Shown in pieces: positions 23,301 to 37,500 of a stretch of DNA of 64,000 bases. The DNA is from Parelaphostrongylus tenuis (Eukaryota > Nematoda > Chromadorea > Rhabditida > Metastrongylidae), in the NCBI GenBank assembly GCA_019055375.1, contig JAHQIW010003598.1, forward strand, positions 124,001 through 188,000, in the 5' to 3' direction. A program made the translations under genes and the position numbers. The notes below the pieces were generated by a model. It ran no database searches, had not been told where the DNA came from, and saw nothing but the letters and a program-made list of their open reading frames with translations. Numbering within the stretch: the first letter of the stretch is position 1; each line of letters starts with the position of its first letter.

Positions 23301-25279
23301 TTATACTCAGTGAGCCATTTTATTGCACTAGCCCCTTAGTCAAATGAGCGCACTCTGAATCTTCAGAGTTGTCAGTGTTTGTCATTTTGTAGTGAAGTCA
23401 TCTACAAGAATAGACCGTCTCTTTCAAATCGGCGGATCTCCAAAAATTTTTGAAACAAATGATTTCTTAACATTTAGAATTTATAAATAGAATGTACTAG
23501 CGATGACTTCTGTCAGGCTGATGAGTCATGATAAAGAACTTTTACTTTATCACTGTGCAGTAAATGAATATTATACGGGAACAAAATCATTCGTTTCTCA
23601 GTATTAATGTAACTCAGTTTTCGTTCTCTGCCTTTACACATGACAATAGTGAAGTAGTGGTGTTATTTGCTTGAGACACCTAACAATCATTCCACTTATT
23701 CACCTCTTTAGTCTTTATTGGCGACAGAGGAAAATGAAGAATCCGCTGACTATCAACATAAATAGTTACAGGATATAATGTACATACCAGATGCATCTCA
23801 CAATACACAAAGGATTCAACTTTATGTCGATCCCACGTCAGCACTCATCAAGCCTTCTATGTCAGCAAGATCACCAAACTGCTTGTTTGAGAACATAAAA
23901 ACACTTAATATATAGCTAGACAAGCTGACTCATTGCATAGGCCAAATATTCATCCAGTCACTTCTATGGCAATTGATGAATTTGGATTCATGAGTAATCA
24001 CTCAGGAACTGGTCAGTGTCGAACAGTTTACGCTTTTTTTATTTTTTCAGAGTAACAGCACAAGGCAGCAAAGACAAAGGGATATCTCCTGCTGAACTAA
24101 TTTGCGTTTTGAGCTTAGTGCTTGGTCGTCCTAGATTCACGTTTAGCTTATAGTATATTGCACATTATCATGAGGCGATTTAACTCTGTAAATAACCAAA
24201 ATTATGTGTTTTTGCATATATTTTTTATTAATGCCTTCAATCATATAGCCTACATAAAAAAGAAATTGACCGTAAGAGGCAATTGTTCGAAAAATTCCTT
24301 TTATTTTTCTATTTTTAGCGCTAGAGTGTGAAGTGCACAGCAAGAATGACGTTAAGATTAACAACTATGTAGAAATTACGCACTTGCTAAAAGTGGAACT
24401 TCATGAAATTTATGCCTCATTCTATCTCTTCGAATGTAGTGTCTCTTTGGCCATGATAATCCATCGGAAAAGCGGTCTATTTATTCATACGAGAATGTGA
24501 AATCTTCGAAATTAGGATTGTTTCAACACCTACGATAATGTCCACATGTTCTGAAGGGCAATATTGTAAAAATGGGTATTTTTTCAAATTTTGAGAATAT
24601 GGTACATCTCTATGTTTTGGATTTTTCCTTACCATCCCATACTTCAAGATTTTGAGATAATGATAAGAGCTCCATCGCATGAAATGCCTCATATCCACTC
24701 AGTAACGTCTCTAATGTTATTAATTTTTATAGTTATAAATTTATCGCGTAGAAACACTTACACAGCTGAATATTGACCACCAATTTCGACAACCAGAGAA
24801 GAATTTCAGTTTTTTGGAAGGCTCAAATGATGATTTTTGATGATGTGACTTCATATTCGGATGATTCAAGGTTTGGTTTCCTTTGGTTAAGCAACATGCA
24901 AACGAGAATTCGCGACCTTCGGTGGGATATTTGGACCCTTAAGATCTAGTTTAATGCTCTCCAATGGCTACAACGGATACATTTTTCCAGAAAAAAATCG
25001 ACGCTTTCTACCGACTGTACGAATCTTCTTCCCTAGTGTAAAGGATTACTGTGGTTCCATTTTACAAAAAAAAAATCACCGAAGGTGGAACGTTTGAAAA
25101 AATTTCAGTGGATTTTGAGAAAAGGTCACGCGCACAAGAAGGCATTATGACGAATTTTAGTGTCGATCTTATGCACTAGAGTACTAAAGTGTAACAGAAT
25201 ACCAATGTTTGTGGAATCGTTAGCGGACTCAGCTGAATTTACAACATGATTCTCATGAAAAGGCGTAAGAGATTATGCT
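20361..25279. other. No gene recognised
   Basis: AT-rich DNA with only short open frames. One element-end motif (gctgacgtttcggtgatcagc ... cttcttcagagg, reverse orientation) is at 22,383-22,420. A lone CTGATGAG at 23,517 lacks the rest of a hammerhead. No exon could be supported. Confidence 0.35.
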
Positions 25280-25579
25280 GTGGCTGTGAAAAACAATCGA
25301 CACAATGATGTACTAGAGGATACCGTCACATCGTATGGATGCGCCATTGCAGAACGATTGATGCCCGATAGTGGAATACACCGACGAAAAGCTGAGAACT
25401 CAGGCATCGGTGATGCCATCAACAACAGCAGCAAGGCTGTGACTGGATTTCTTGTCGTTGTCTTCGTTGCAGATATCACAAAACCTCGTTTTGGTGTCGC
25501 TCGCCGATCGCCCCAAGGTCCGCCCACTGTTGAAACGGGTGCGAAACATTCACACACGGCATCTCATCAACCAGCACCA
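25280..25579 (+). promoter_or_regulatory. GC-richer upstream region of the DB-module gene
   Basis: Upstream of the chosen start the frame stays open back to 25,280 and the base composition is richer in G+C than the surroundings. It may be 5' UTR or promoter, or an N-terminal extension. I prefer non-coding because the methionine at 25,580 begins a good signal peptide. Confidence 0.35.
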
Positions 25580-28500
25580 ATGCAACTCGTCACTTTTCTT
25601 CCCCTACTCGCTGGTAAGTTAATGATCTCCGAGAGAAATCTCATGCCTAGGGGTAAAGGTTAGTTACAGTTATACTTTGTACGAGACAAAGGTGTACCCT
25701 ATATGGGGCTAGAATGGGAGCTGTGGCTTCGTCTTTGATTACGCAAGCTGCAGAAGTCAACTTCTCACAGCCACACAGTATGATCCTACTAGGCTAAGAA
25801 CTTTGTATTCGCCATGACTTTAGAGGTCCGGAATATTATAGGACTTTCAATTTTCCAATTGGTCTTGTAGTAGACCGACTTTCACTAAATCTCACCATGC
25901 ATAATCAATATACTTGATCCGGTTTTTTTCGGCTTACACGATGTTCGTATATAGATCTTAATCGGTTATCGTTCCAAACTATTCGTCTTCTTCAGATCCG
26001 ACTTGATGTCCACAGTAATTCGTTCTCGCGGGGATCAAACAGCTAGCTTTGTAGAAGACGAAAGCGTCGGAATTTTAACGCGATAAAAGTTCTTTCTCAA
26101 CTTCAAGCTGAATCAAATGTACTGAATTTATCTTCCTTTTGGCGTTGTAGACAAAAGATTTGGTCAGTGCCATGGCAATTTTTTAGCTGTTTAGATTCAA
26201 AGTCATCTGAAAAAAAAACGCTGGGATTTAGTCAATCTATTATAAGAAAATTCATTTCTTAAACATCAAAAGTTCCTTAAGGCTGGCATGATGGATAAAA
26301 AATTGTTTTCTGATCAGCAATTTCTCACTGACGTTTTTTGTTGACTTCATGGAGTCAGTAAGGAATCTTCATGGTTCCTAAACTACGCATGAAAAGAAAC
26401 TGAGAACATTGAACAGCTCTTACATATGACCATCAAATTACTTTTTACTTGTTTCTTCTCGAAACAATGCTTGTGCTTGGAAATGCTTTTTATCAAACAG
26501 GTACTAGTTTTCCGCCTTTTAATGAGCTATTTGTTGCCACATACAAAGAGAACTCGCTTGATCTTAAGCGATCTAACAACAGCCGCTGTGATTTCGCTTC
26601 CAGTAATTCCTTCATTATGAAAAAATGACTAAAGAAATTAAGAATACCTTTATATTTGACTGTTTTTTAAGACCTCGCTTCAAAACAACATATAATCTGA
26701 CAATATATTTTTTTAGCCTTCATTAAGTCTGTTACTACACTTCCAAACTGCTAATCACGTGTTTCGTCCTATCAGCCTCTTTAATACTACGGTGCCTTTC
26801 ATTTGGGCCAATCCCTTGTAAGGAGATATACCCCTACATAAAAAAGGTGCAGTGCAACATTTCCGTCACTAATTCCTTTATGTGTACGCGGTATGTGCCC
26901 TTACACAGGATTGACTGAAGCTAAAGGCACCGTGCTACTGTTGGGGCTGGAAAGCCGAAACATGTGTCTGGCACTTTATAGTGCCACAACACACCTTTGA
27001 AAAGCGTAAATTATGTTATTAAGCAAGGAATGCATTCAAATAAGGTTTTCGTTCTTCAAATTTTCTTTCTACAGAATTTGATTTGATAAAAACGCACTAA
27101 ACTAATCAAAGATATTTATTATGTTCAGCGATTGTCAACGTCGTTTACGGACAGAATTTCCAACAAGGAAGGCAACAGTTCTTTCAATCACAACAGCCAC
27201 TATCGCAGCAGAACTACAACAGATGGCAAAGCTGGCAACAATCCCAAATCTATCAACCGCGGGAACAGCGACAACTACAACAACAACAGCAACAATTCTT
27301 TCCTCAACAACAACAACGATCATTCCAGCAGCAACAACAATTTAATCCTCAGCCACAACAACAATTTCTTTTGCAACAACCACAACAACCACAACAATTC
27401 CTTCCTCGACAAGCATTACAGGCATGTGCTTAAACTTCGCTGTTGAAATATATAACACAAGTATAGTAATTCTCCCCGGATTGAGATTAATAATTAGTTC
27501 GATTCCGCACCTGAACTACCCAAAGTTCCCATCCTTCCGTGATTGGAAAAATTGTACCAGACTTATCTGCGAGGACAGCAGCTCTGACCTGACATTTCGG
27601 CAAGCCAGGCGGGTCATTGTAAAGGCCAAATTTTACATCATGCATCACGTATATTCAAGGATTGATCAGTCCAAACACATCATCCTTTATATGGCATTCA
27701 CTTATTGTCGCAATAAATGAATGAATGGATTGAAAAACATTCTTTTATTTCTTGCAGTATGATTTCAGTATTGGTTGTAAAATGGGATTAGGCAGTACTT
27801 GAAAACAATCATTATTTTTAATCATTACATTTACATAACGCAGTTTATTGTGCATAACCCACACCTCTTGCGTTTGATTCGATTCCTGGCATTTCGCATC
27901 CTCCACAAATGTCTTCGAGCAGTTCACGTGTTGCTTCAGCTACTTCTTGAGGACTTCGTCTGCTTTATGAATGTTTCGAGATACTGATGGAGACGATTTT
28001 CCATGTACTCTTAGAGGTAGTCGTGCTAAGGCGTTCTTAAGAGATCAGTTGACTGATTCCAAGAGAATGTCGAGAGGGTATCGAATCTGCACCTTGCTCA
28101 TCACCTCGTTTCCTGTACGCTCCATCACCAATCACTGCGCTATCCTACCCTCAAGTGAAAGACATTCTAACAAGATAGCTAGTGTCTAAAAAAGGAGTGA
28201 TAGCGCAACGAACGCCGGTAGCGCAACTGGGAGTTAACACACGATCCCGAAAAATGAAATGCGGGTTCGAATCCCGTCCAAGTCTAAAGTTTTGAACATC
28301 ACTCTACATTACTGGATATGAATTTTCCCACCTAACGCTAAAGTGGTTAAATAAAAAGAATTCTCAAGATGGTCTGGTTCCATATTCGCGTTGCTTTACA
28401 CACTTTTTCCTCCGATCATACTGAAATAGAAATTTTAAAACAGTTTAGTTAAAAGAGAATTCCAGCAACAATCCAATAGTTCGATCACTGAGTGGAGAAA

Positions 28501-31500
28501 CTATAAGCAGGCTATTTTAGAGAAAATTACAAAGTTGATAAAGTGCTCTCAAGTTCTCCGAAACAAAATCATTCTATAAAATGTCTTCGTTGGATATTGC
28601 TCTATCTCCAACGAGTTATGCTGAAAACAATCCGACTCTGACTAAGGAGAACATTTTTTGGGTTAAGATTATAGGAAAATAGACTATATTCAATTTTCAA
28701 ATGGAAAACGCTTTACAGTACGAAAGCTTTTCCGAAGGCTCTTGACCTAGTTGACAACTAATTGAACAAATCAGACATCTCTACGATTGATGAACTTTCG
28801 CTATCCCAAGACCTTCTGAACTAGTGATAGTATTATCAATAATAAATTTGATCTAGAATTCAAAAATGTTTTACTCCCGAATGTCAAATGAAAAGAAGTA
28901 AGAAGTTAAACTGTCCGCAAAAGATCTATAAAATCAGAAAAGAATCTGAAAAATTGGATTAATAACGACTTTTGACTTCGAATTACTTCGTGAAGATATA
29001 GAATAATTGTGAAGCACTAGAAATATTTGAAAGTCGGTGTGATAGATATAAATTTAGATGATGTACCGACCGAATTCAATGATGTTCGCCTCCGCACCAC
29101 GACAACAGCAATGGCAAGCAGTCCAACAGTTTTCAAATGTACAACAGCATCAACCTATGCAAGTCCAGCCTATGCGGCAATACCAGCCACAGGTAAGCTT
29201 TCTGAAAAAATTGAGGCTTTGAAATCTGTTTGTTCCTTCTTTTTCAACACTTAGCTCAGTTTATTACAATGTTATCAAAATCACGCAGTGATGTCTTGGT
29301 ACGAAAGATTTCCTTCTTTTTATGCCCAGATTCTTTGTATCGTTCGATGGCAATTTGTCTGTACATCCAATAAAAGCACTACCTATGGCCATTTGAATAT
29401 GGGGAACTCTTGAGCTATGGACGGATCTAGCTGATTTATGCCAACTGCTGAAGAAGACAGGCGTAGAGGTTAGGGGTAACGCTTAATATTAAGCGCACCA
29501 TCACTGGCTTACATCGCGTCGGGAGAACTAAGCCTCCCATTTTCAAACCTTTTCAAAATCGTACCGACTTGTATGGAAAAGGCTTCCTCCAATTCAAGAT
29601 GACTATGACAATTTTGATCTGAATCTGTATGTAGATTCGAGAAGCTTCACGGATAACGGATGCGAACAGTCAATAAAAGATGTGCTGATTGTCGCAACGA
29701 TTTTTCGAAATGACAGTTCAATTCCAGCGGTTCTCATGGATAAGAAGTATAAAAGCTGCTTTGCAGACATCCGATTGGGTGATAATCAGATATTGTGAGA
29801 TCCGCCCAATATTTTGGTGAACCATGTATCCTAGTCAGGGGCGAAACAATTCTCCACCTTGCTAAGCGATACGTTTAGTTTTGCTAGTGTGGTGGATCAC
29901 AGCATTTGTTCTGCTCGCTGAAATCAAAGACTTTCAGTTCACCATCCAGTTGTAAACAGAAGTCATCCTCAGTCTAGTAGTCTAACATTGTTCTAGCTCT
30001 CAATAAATGGCTCCTTTCCAAGCCCACAGCTTATTCTGGTAATCCAGATTTTGCAGCGATTGAGAAACTTTCACCACGCACTCAGTATATTGCTTTTTTG
30101 ATATGTGTTATCAGACATTTCTTAGACCTTGTTAATTAGTCCATTTTTTTGTCACCAATGATGACCCTTTTCAAAAATCAATCATTTCCTAGTTTTGTTG
30201 GAAAAAATCAACTAGCGAAGAGAAACCCGACCTATCAAACTTTTCTCGGACATCTATCATAGCACACAGAAAAGTTTCACGGTCTATCTATTGCTCGAGT
30301 AGAAGTCGCATACAGTTTGCAAATTCAACACCTTCCTTCCAATTGATCACGGGCGAGACATCGTCGACAGCAAAGTTTCGTTTGCCGAAACGCCTAAGTC
30401 GCTTCCGACAAGCAGGATCGTCGGCAGCAGCCTTTCCCTAAGCAGTAGTTAGCGTTTTTGAATTAGTGGTGCTACTTGATTCCCTGATGAAAATGCGTAG
30501 TGCTACAAGAATACATCATCAAGTTATTCCAAGAAGCCAAAAAAATATTTATCTATGTTTTCTTCAATATCGCTGAATGACACTACTTGATCGCCATCTA
30601 TGTGGATCCCTTCACTTTATCTTGAAAGTCGGATTTTCTAGCTTTACAGTTGGACTTGTTTAGGCCCAAATGCAAAGGTTCCAAACCCACCAATTTGCGC
30701 CCAGACTGCCTCCGACACCTCTTCCACAACAGACACAAATTCAGGTAAATAGCGAAATCCCTCAAATCTATCAGTATATCCTTTTAAAAAACATGATATT
30801 AGTATTTCTATTAAAAATGGGAAAATTACTTCATATAGCTTGAGTTGTGTGAAATGTTTGTGCCGTTTTGAATTTTCAATACGATTATTTAACCTTGTTC
30901 CAAAAAAAAAACAAAAGTAATGACCAAAGCATTCGCTATCGACTTTATCTGGACGTCCGAGAACGGGTGATCCTCCAGACTACTCTCTCCACCTTAGAAC
31001 TTCGCGAGCCACTTCCAAGCCATCCTTTCTGTAACCGTATCATTAAAGCCTTATAGCAGCGCTAATTCAATATTTGGATTGCCTTGCAAAGCTGAGAGGG
31101 CAAGGTTGCGTTCCGTTCATATTCTGAATTTTGCAGCAAGAAGCATTCCAGCCGGTGGCGATTCATAGCCAGCAAACAAGAATGCACAACCAACAGATTA
31201 AGGTTTGTTTAAGAAAATCCTCATTAGAATAATATTATAGGATGTAAGGAATTTATTATCGATGAAATGATGACTTCATTGTCGTATCTCATTGCAGAAT
31301 GAGCTAAAATAAATAAGTGAACCTCTTCAGAATGATTTTGAAGAAAAATGCGTGGCAGTTTATTTTATCCCTAAAAATGGCCTAAATTGTCATACGATTT
31401 GGCTGAAGAGTTGAAATGAGGAAAAACTTCCTAGAGAAGCATTTTTTAAGTTTGAAGGCGCAAGATTTTTTGTTTAGGTTAAAAGGCATAGGTTGTTTTG

Positions 31501-34500
31501 TACAAAACGTTCTACTGAGTAATAGCATATCATTTTTGGTAACAAAGATTTAGTATATTATTATATTAATTGAGTTTTTGGATACTTGAAAAGCCTGTCT
31601 CCAGTGATATTACGAGCCCTAGCGTAGTTTTTATTCGGAATTCCGAAACTTGCTACTATATTATGTGTATTAATATATTGCTATTTCATTGTATTACTAT
31701 AACAGTATTTGTGTGACTTTTATTAAGTGCTTTTAATGGAATGAAAAGTGAAGAAATTTTAAAGGATTCAACTTAAGAATTTTGCTCCCTGTTTTGAAAG
31801 CTCTTTATTCCCCAAAAAAGGCCGAGAAATGACGAGAATCGAGTCGATTCAAGCCATAAAACTATGGAATACAATCATAAGAGACCAAAAAGTTCGCCAA
31901 ATGTCCTCAGTCAGAACTACTCAGGTCTCAAATCCAGCTCCTAAAAAGCCGCGCGTGTCGCAGACAGTCGAGCCACGTCTACAAATCCAGCAACGGGTGA
32001 GTAATGTCTGAGCGCAAAAAAAAAATTTTTTTTGAAAACGATTCCAAGAATAACAAGTTCATAAATCCCCGTAATGCGCAGATTGGCGTCCCTCCACCAC
32101 CAGCGCGATTTATTCCGCATCTCGCTGACATCTACGGGAAGCCAATGTCGGATCGACCTTATTCACCACCGGTGTTCGCCTTCAATACCTCATCCATCTC
32201 CAAGGTATTGTAGCCACCCAGATGTTAATTCCATAGGGATTATAATTTTTACTCACAACAACTTTTACCATACTGAACACTTTACGTCCGTTTACTTCTG
32301 TGAGAAGAGCATGATTTGTATGGAGCGCGGTTTTGAACTAAAAACTACGTGCATCGCACATCACCCTCAAACCATTATGATACACTTGCGTCACGCATAG
32401 TCAGATACGGTAATTATAATAAGAGCATAACGAAAATCTTAGTGACCAGTACGAATTACTCCTCAGTATGAGTTCGAGTAACCGGTGCAATTAGATTATG
32501 TCATAATTTACAGTCCCTCCCAGATGGAATGAATGAAGGCGACGAAAAAAATATGATTGCTATTCATGTAAGTTATATTGAAGATACTGGAAAGACGTCT
32601 CCTGCTAAGAAGGTATATTTGTTCATCAAATATGTTACATTCTAGACGCATGCCATATCGATTTTCAGTTTGGACGAGTTATGATGCCGCAGTCGAACGT
32701 ATCAAACCCGGAGGCGCAAATGAGAGTGAGTGGGCAACGGACCACTAGCGACGATGGTTCGTTCGTGTGCTGGTCAATTGTTATTGGTCTTGAAGTCTGG
32801 CAAGACTTCGATTGGTTTGATATCCAGGAAATAACTGACATTAACTAGATTGTCGACCAATAACTAGAGAACAGCGCCAGTTCCCATCCGATTTTTATGC
32901 TATTAACCCTTTATTGTAGAAGGTCACGGAATTTGTCGCCCGTAATATTAACAAGTATTTCTAAGAGGATTTTAAGCCTTTCTGAGATCTGATATTGCAC
33001 TTATAGTCCCAGATTATCATTTAATGTCACGCCAATAAGTGACAGATGCCCTTCGGTTCAACCGAGCCCCTATATATAGGGGAATCGGCGCCAACCATCT
33101 CACACTGCACGGGAGTGACAATCGATTGCGCGATAGCTGGTAAAACAAACATAGAGATTCCTCTCTATTCGACTGTGTTTAGAGATGTCGCTTGAAAAAA
33201 CAGTTTCTGATAACAAAAAATCATAGCCCGCATGCCGTGTGGTCTGTTGAAAAGGGCCGACTTATAGAACACGATACACGTATTTCGACTTTGCAGTCTC
33301 GCTAGTCGGGCAATTACTCTTTCTCGTCTTTTACCAATCTTTGTGGGTGCTCCAGTCCTATCAGTAAGAGTTAGTGATGAAGATCTATTGAAATTATTTA
33401 GATATGATATATTAATTATACTAGCCAAGAGCAATCGAGTGTACAACACTCCGTGTTCGGTAATAATTTTACTGGACATAGAGTGTTAAGCGTTCGTCGT
33501 CATTAACTCTTACTGCGGGGACTGGAGCATCCACACAAGATTAGCAAACGACGAGAAGGGGTAACTGCCCGATTGACGAGACTGGAAGGTCGAAACGCGT
33601 GTATCGGGCTCTATATGTCAGCTATTCTTGACAGACCACTGAAATGCGTGGCTCAAAAATGATTATTTGGCATAATGTAATTTGAGCTGTGGTCTTGAGA
33701 AAACACTCGAAACGTAAAATATCCTGATAATATATTTTAAGACTTTCATCAGGTCTGATATAGTAGTGCCGGACGCACGCTTCAGGGTTCATGCCGTATT
33801 TAGGGGTCGGCTGAACCGAGAGGCATGTGCTACTGACGAGGCTTGACATAAAAGGCGAAACGCTTGTCTAGCGCTCGACGTGCCATATCAGACCTCATGA
33901 AAGTCTTAAAAAATGTTATGAGATTAAACTGTTTGGTTTATTCCGTTAGATGGCACGCGACCAAAAACACAATTCCCTTTCGTTCGGCAAAATTTTCCAT
34001 ATGGGTACTCATAAGCACTCAAAAGCTTGAATCTCTAGCTAGCTCTGCAGATTGCTATTTTCGAAAAAACCGTTTCAATAACGCTGAAAAATCCAAAATA
34101 ACATATGTTACACATCGACAACGCAATTCAACTATTACTTCGCTGGAAGCACGAAGAGCTCACGAATGTCAAAAGAGAATCTTTTAGTATCAGATTCAAA
34201 CGTTTGATCTGGAGTAATTTTCAAGGCCAAGCAACTACTTAATTGAATAACAAAAATTGCACTTTACCTTGATAAGCGGAAGGGCCAGTCGATTGACGGC
34301 CGTGTTCAAACCTGTCGCATCTGCCCTAGCCACACGCACTCCTTCCCACACCGTAATCAAAACGCTCATGTTCGCGTATGTGAATTCAATATTATATCCG
34401 CTGCTACACTGCAGGAAGGAGGTCAATCCAGAAAATAAGCACAGCGCTGGAATGTTGGAATCTTACGCTATCGAAGGATTACTAATAAGCCAAAGAAAGT

Positions 34501-37500
34501 GCTCTGGGGAGAAAAATGCATGAGGGAAGAACAAATTTTTTTTTAGTTATTTGACGCCTTGATAGAAGAGTTTTTCAAAAACCGGCCAAGTGCGGTGCTA
34601 ACCAGAGATTTAAGCCTTCGAACAATCAAGAATACTCTCATGATAAGTTCTTGTCCAGCGAAAACGTCGGTTCTTGATTTTGTGCACTCTAACGGAAAAG
34701 TATGTATTGTTTTGAGCCAGGTCTCAAGTAACAGTTGAAATAACGGTAAATTTGAGACATTTGTGAAGACATGAGCCAGATAAAACTTGAACATGACCAC
34801 AAATAATCTAGCCCATAACCTATTCGAGGCTGTGTAGTTCAGGGAAAGATAAAGGATAAAGCTCGGAACGTTAGGGCGATATGTTAGGGTAATACGGTAG
34901 GTGTAGGCTTCTTTTCTAGGTCTGCCAGAATACTAGCTTCTCAATACAATGCAAGTATTTTCACTGTCAGAAATTTCTCATCAGTTACCAGAAATCGGCA
35001 ACGATACGAGTGTGATATTGAAGAAGTTCTTTCTAATACTAAGATGATAGATGGTAATCGTTTTTCTACTACAAAAAAAAGTTCGATGCATTTGTAGGAG
35101 GAATGATATGAGAAAAAGCGAAAAAAGAATGAAAGTGTAAACAAAAGAGCTTGTTTGACTTCGCCACGCGTGATCTATTGCTCCTTTTTTTTACTTGGAT
35201 GAGAAACCCTCACAAGTTCTTAACAAGTTTTTTTTGTCATTTGTGAAGTGAAATACTCTATCATTTTCTCATATTAGTGTCAATTTTTCTCAAAAACGCA
35301 TTGATTCATGGCGAGATTTCTGTTGGTTCCATAGACATGGTAAATTCGTTTAATTACTATTCGAAACTTTTTAGGCTCCCGGGAACCCGATGTCAGTGAC
35401 TCGGCGACCATCGCACAGACCGAAAAAGCCGGCTTCGCAGAAGTGAGTAATCTGCAAATGGACAACTACTGAACCAGTCTGTGGCTCAAAAGCTGATTTC
35501 TCACTTCGAGGGCAGAAGCGCACTTTATACTTTTGCTCCGTGAAGATTTCTCAGCACGAGTTTTCGGACCTTACTTATATCTTCATCGGCGTTCGCTGAA
35601 ACTTACAATATTTTACAGCGAATATCTAAATCTGCTCCACCGAATGGTAATACGAATCATCCTTATGCTACAGAACTTAATAAGTTGGCTTTGATTACTG
35701 TATAGCCAAAAATATTCAAAAGCACTGGCACAAAAAAAGAACTTTTACGCAACTTTGTACGACAACAGGAAGAACGAAAATCCAACCGGTCACACTTTAA
35801 GATAAAAAAAGTGGTCGTGTTCGATTCTTCCAAGTAAAGAAAACGAATATTCCCAAACTGCTTTGTATTATTGCAATCCTACGAGCATTGACTCATTTAT
35901 GAGGTACGATAATTCTGAAACGATTTCTAAAAAAGCTAAAACTTATGTTCCAGAATTCCGACAACCACTCGTGAACCTTTTGCACCGAAATCTTCCCTAG
36001 TTAAACCGAAGAGAAAAGACGTAATTTCAGCACTCAAAAAGAAGGTATCAATAAGATAACGTATATTTCTCTCACAAGCTTCTTTGAAGTTGAGATAAAT
36101 CTATTTCAGAACCCTAATAAAGCGTTTTTGAAATGCTGTAAATCGGTGAACGTAGCGAAATCATGCGAACGAATATGCAATTTTGACATCTTGAATAAAA
36201 AAACGGTAAGTTGTCGAATAAATACGCCGTTGATCATCCGCAAAATTTTTTTTTTTTTGTTCTTTTTGTGCATGGTAATTTTTATTGATTTGACTTCAAA
36301 AGAAGTCACTGCTCAGTAGGCTCTACATGTTTGAGGTGCACATCAGACACTCCTAGTATGATGGGTCCCTTCACCTCTTTCGGGACAAATCCTTTGAATA
36401 AACAATTTTCTGAAGGCTTTTTCGCCGGAAAAATTTTTTTCTTTGAACTTACAACAAATATTCAGAAGCATAAATTTTGGTGATTTCTCATAGCTTTTCT
36501 CACTGCGTCGTATCAGCGAAAAAAATTATATTCACACTCAGTTTGCTTTTTGATGGGCTTTTCGTAAGACATTCAATAGCCGAAAAATCGGCGATTCTCT
36601 GACGCTAGAAGTGGTATTTTGAACGGTTCACATAGAACGCTGTGAAGCAAAAAAAAAACACGTTTTAGTCCCGAGGTAGATAACACGACGCTATGAAATT
36701 CAAAAAGGTTTTACTCATAACTTCACAGCACAGATATGGAATGAAAATAAAAGACCGCATATGTAGAACGATGGAATAAAGTCTCTTCTGCAAACCGCAC
36801 GCTACCAGCCTAGATGTTGTCGAAACTGAGAAAACTTTCCAAATAATCGACGAATATCGCTCCCTTCCAAGGTGACTTCGAAATCGCTCGAAGCAGGAAT
36901 CGCTTAAGAATCGCGCGATGTTCGTTACTCAATTAGGAAGTTTTTTTCTGTTTCTCAAAGTTTTTCGGATAATTTCTGACTTACTAATATTTCACGGCTT
37001 TCTCTAGAAGTTCATAAGCTTTTGGTGCGTTTATCTCTGAATGCGAAACGTAGCTTGTTTCGCTATATAAAGTCTTCTTCAAAAACTAACACAATTCCAT
37101 AATACAGTTTTTCAAGCTATGGAACACGTATTATAATCCTGCTGAAAAGCCATTCTCAAACCCTAGCCGAGCAAAAATTGCACGCTGACGGTGAAACGTA
37201 ATCTTATTCTTGCTGCTACAGTGTACCAGGATGATCTTTTCAAAATTATAACGCTATTGAAACCATTGAGATTCAAGCTCTCGAATGATTATCAAAATTG
37301 CCGAGGAAAAAGCGAAAAAAGCTTCGCCCCGAAAGGGTTTTTTCAACGCCATTGGGTGTGTCTGCAAACTTCTGACTCATGCTTCAAGTCGGCAACTAAA
37401 GCGGCGCAATATAAACGATAAGTTGAGATCCCACTTCTTGAGTTTCAGCTCAAGTACAAGGTCCGTTTTGGTCCGCATTTACACCTGACCAAAGTAACTC

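Larger units (their letters stand above)
26740..27020. mobile_element. Hammerhead-bearing inverted-repeat element (subfamily 2) in intron 1 of the DB gene
   Basis: Left and right arms are inverted, with GGCAC-type outer stems and degenerate hammerheads on the minus (26.75 kb) and plus (26.93 kb) strands. The centre resembles the elements at 0.85 and 33.1 kb (a short palindrome, then 'ttcctttatgtgta'). Confidence 0.6.
33030..33920. mobile_element. Cluster of hammerhead-bearing inverted-repeat elements in intron 9 of the DB gene
   Basis: At least two elements overlap or are nested. One resembles the 0.8-kb element (ccctatatataggggaatcg near 33,065). It is followed by inverted arms with hammerheads on the minus (33.29 kb) and plus (33.59 kb) strands, and then a further plus-strand hammerhead at 33.85 kb. 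Borders such as 'tcttgagaaaacactcgaaa' (33,692-33,711) recur at 43.5 kb. Confidence 0.6.

Noticed and set aside
23517..23545. CTGATGAG followed by 'tcatgataaagaac' as a further hammerhead
   Set aside because: No GAAA follows at the right place and no stem I or III pairing could be found.
25273..25557. 94-aa minus-strand frame upstream of the DB gene
   Set aside because: Opposite-strand shadow of a GC-richer stretch with no domain or splice partners.
27135..27323. Minus-strand valine/alanine-rich frame
   Set aside because: It is the complement of the CAA/CAG-rich Q exon of the DB gene.
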